Assembly: GCF_905475345.1 (NCBI RefSeq)
Contig: NC_066587.1
Span: 822,070 to 886,069 of the forward strand
Direction of reading: 5' to 3'
From: Vespula vulgaris
Taxonomy: Eukaryota; Arthropoda; Insecta; Hymenoptera; Vespidae
Length of the DNA: 64,000 bases
In this document: piece after piece, positions 62,903-64,000 of the stretch
Layout of the letters: the number at the start of each line of letters is the position of its first letter
Numbering within the stretch: position 1 is the stretch's first letter
Program-made: the position numbers and the translations under genes
The notes under the pieces: model-generated
The model's input: only the letters and a program-made list of their open reading frames with translations
What the model was told of the DNA's origin: nothing
Database searches by the model: none

Positions 62903-63002
62903 GCCGCTGGGGGGGTTGGGGGGAACAAATACATTGTGTTATACACGTACACACTTTTCTTTTCTTTTTTTTTTGTCGTATGTGTGTGTGTGTGTGTGTT
63001 TG

Positions 63003-63175
63003 TCCCTCCTTTCCGTCTTCTCATCTCTCCTCTCCTCTCTTCTCCACTCTTCTCTTCTCCTCTCTTCTCCTCTCCTCTCCTCTCTTCTCTTCTCATCGCT
63101 CCTCTCCTCTCCTCTCTTCACCACTTCACTCCATTCCATTCCTCACCACTCCTCCTCTCCGCTCCTCTCCGCAGA
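63003..63175. repeat. TCTCC-type polypyrimidine array
   Basis: Almost pure C/T sequence built of CTCTT and CTCCT steps, about 170 bases, able to form triplex-type structures. It lies just upstream of let-7. Confidence 0.85.
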
Positions 63176-63650
63176 TGAACTTTTTCTTCTACGTAATAAA
63201 CGTGCTTACGAAATCGTTCGATTATTTTAACGCTTCTTTCCCTTTTTTCTTCCTTTTTTCCTTATTTCACTTCTCTTATCTATTGGAATACAAATATACA
63301 TAAATGTGTGTGTGTGTGTGTGTATGTGTTTGTAAAATATTCGCGATCTTGTGTTTTTTTATCACTATACTGCATATCTATGCATATATGTATGCATGAT
63401 ATAAATATGTATGTATGTATGTACGGTGTAGAAATGTATATAAAATATGTTGTTATAGTTTAATACCGTATTGTTCGTTGTTCGTTGATCCTTAATAAAA
63501 ATGAAAATAATACAAATAAATATGTGAGTATGAAGCTATGTATAAAAGAGAAAGAAAAAGCGGATAAACAAATTCGTCTCTCTTTTCTTATCATTTCCTT
63601 TCTTTAATACAGATTTCCATTTTACGAAATAATTTTCTGATATAATTATT

Positions 63651-63652
<2 letters not shown>

Positions 63653-63695
<43 letters not shown>

Positions 63696-63712
63696 CATAT
63701 ATATATATATAA
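63653..63712. repeat. (TA)n microsatellite
   Basis: TA array with one short interruption. Confidence 0.9.
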
Positions 63713-64000
63713 AACATGAAAAAAAAATACATACACACACACACATATGTATATTAAAGTATCGATTTTACTTCGTAATTTGTATCGTGGCAATATCGTT
63801 AACGAACAACGTAAGTAACGGCGTACGATAAGTAACAATATGGCGTCTGTAAAAAATTTATATTGCAACGTTACGTTCCATATATATACATATATAGAAA
63901 TTATCGAGAATTTAGCGCGGGATATCTTTTTTACATTTTTCTTTTCTTTTTTTTTCTTGCATTGTTCGATAAGTTTTAAAATTTACCTTTTACGATCTGC

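Larger units (their letters stand above)
62903..64000. other. Right edge: upstream part of the let-7 locus
   Basis: It holds a G-run (about 62909-62922), a (TG)n tract and a CTCT/TCTCC polypyrimidine array at about 63003-63175, then (TG)n near 63305-63330 and (TA)n at about 63653-63712. I searched for the miR-100 sequence here and did not find it. The overlapping Ser/Leu-rich open frames are repeat translations. Confidence 0.5.

Noticed and set aside
62784..63303. Overlapping frames of about 150 codons on the plus strand at the right edge
   Set aside because: They run through the antisense of let-7 and a polypyrimidine array. They have no family match.

Overview
The window is a piece of an AT-rich animal nuclear genome. 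Genes are split by short GT-AG introns and separated by dense microsatellites such as (TA)n, (TC)n/(GA)n, (TTA)n and (TATG)n. The gene content (Mlc-c, a LKR/SDH enzyme, a GABP-alpha/Ets97D-type factor, a KChIP-type calcium sensor, and let-7 with miR-125 on one strand) fits an insect. The base composition and repeat style suggest a hymenopteran, but I cannot fix the species. There is no prokaryotic-style operon, CRISPR array or recognisable intact transposon.

Layout from left to right. 1-6.0 kb holds no recognisable gene, apart from a CpG-richer promoter-like patch near 4.7-5.1 kb. A non-muscle essential myosin light chain (Mlc-c) lies at 6.1-7.4 kb (-). A 17-exon WDSUB1-type gene (WD40 repeats, SAM, U-box) lies at 9.7-14.2 kb (-). 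GATAD1 is at 18.0-18.8 kb (+), the AP-3 sigma subunit at 19.6-21.3 kb (-), TFIIF-alpha (GTF2F1) at 23.9-26.0 kb (+) and the bifunctional lysine-ketoglutarate reductase/saccharopine dehydrogenase (AASS) at 27.4-31.0 kb (+). An 8.5 kb gene-poor, repeat-rich tract follows. A KChIP-type calcium sensor spans 39.8-52.7 kb (-). Its 11.4 kb first intron contains a complete opposite-strand gene for an axonemal protein, DRC5/TCTE1 (41.7-47.5 kb, +). ARH3 ADP-ribosylhydrolase is at 56.0-57.5 kb (+) and GABP-alpha at 58.1-59.9 kb (+). The right end carries the microRNAs miR-125 (61.4 kb, -) and let-7 (62.8 kb, -).

The protein-coding genes are mostly unrelated housekeeping or neuronal genes; they do not form one pathway. 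Exon models were built by hand. Every internal junction was checked for reading phase, and each model closes on a stop codon.

Most notable observations: (1) the WDSUB1-type gene carries two complete WD40 propellers, encoded by two seven-exon blocks with identical intron phases, joined in frame ahead of one SAM and one U-box; (2) the KChIP stop codon (TGA) is followed in the same frame by 93 more sense codons, acidic then proline-rich, a candidate stop-codon readthrough extension; (3) the let-7 and miR-125 precursors form part of the let-7 complex, with miR-100 expected beyond the right edge; (4) a gene for a ciliary dynein-regulator subunit is nested in a neuronal calcium-sensor gene; (5) a GC-AG intron lies in the WDSUB1-type gene; (6) a GC-rich coding-like island of unknown role lies inside the AP-3 sigma gene.
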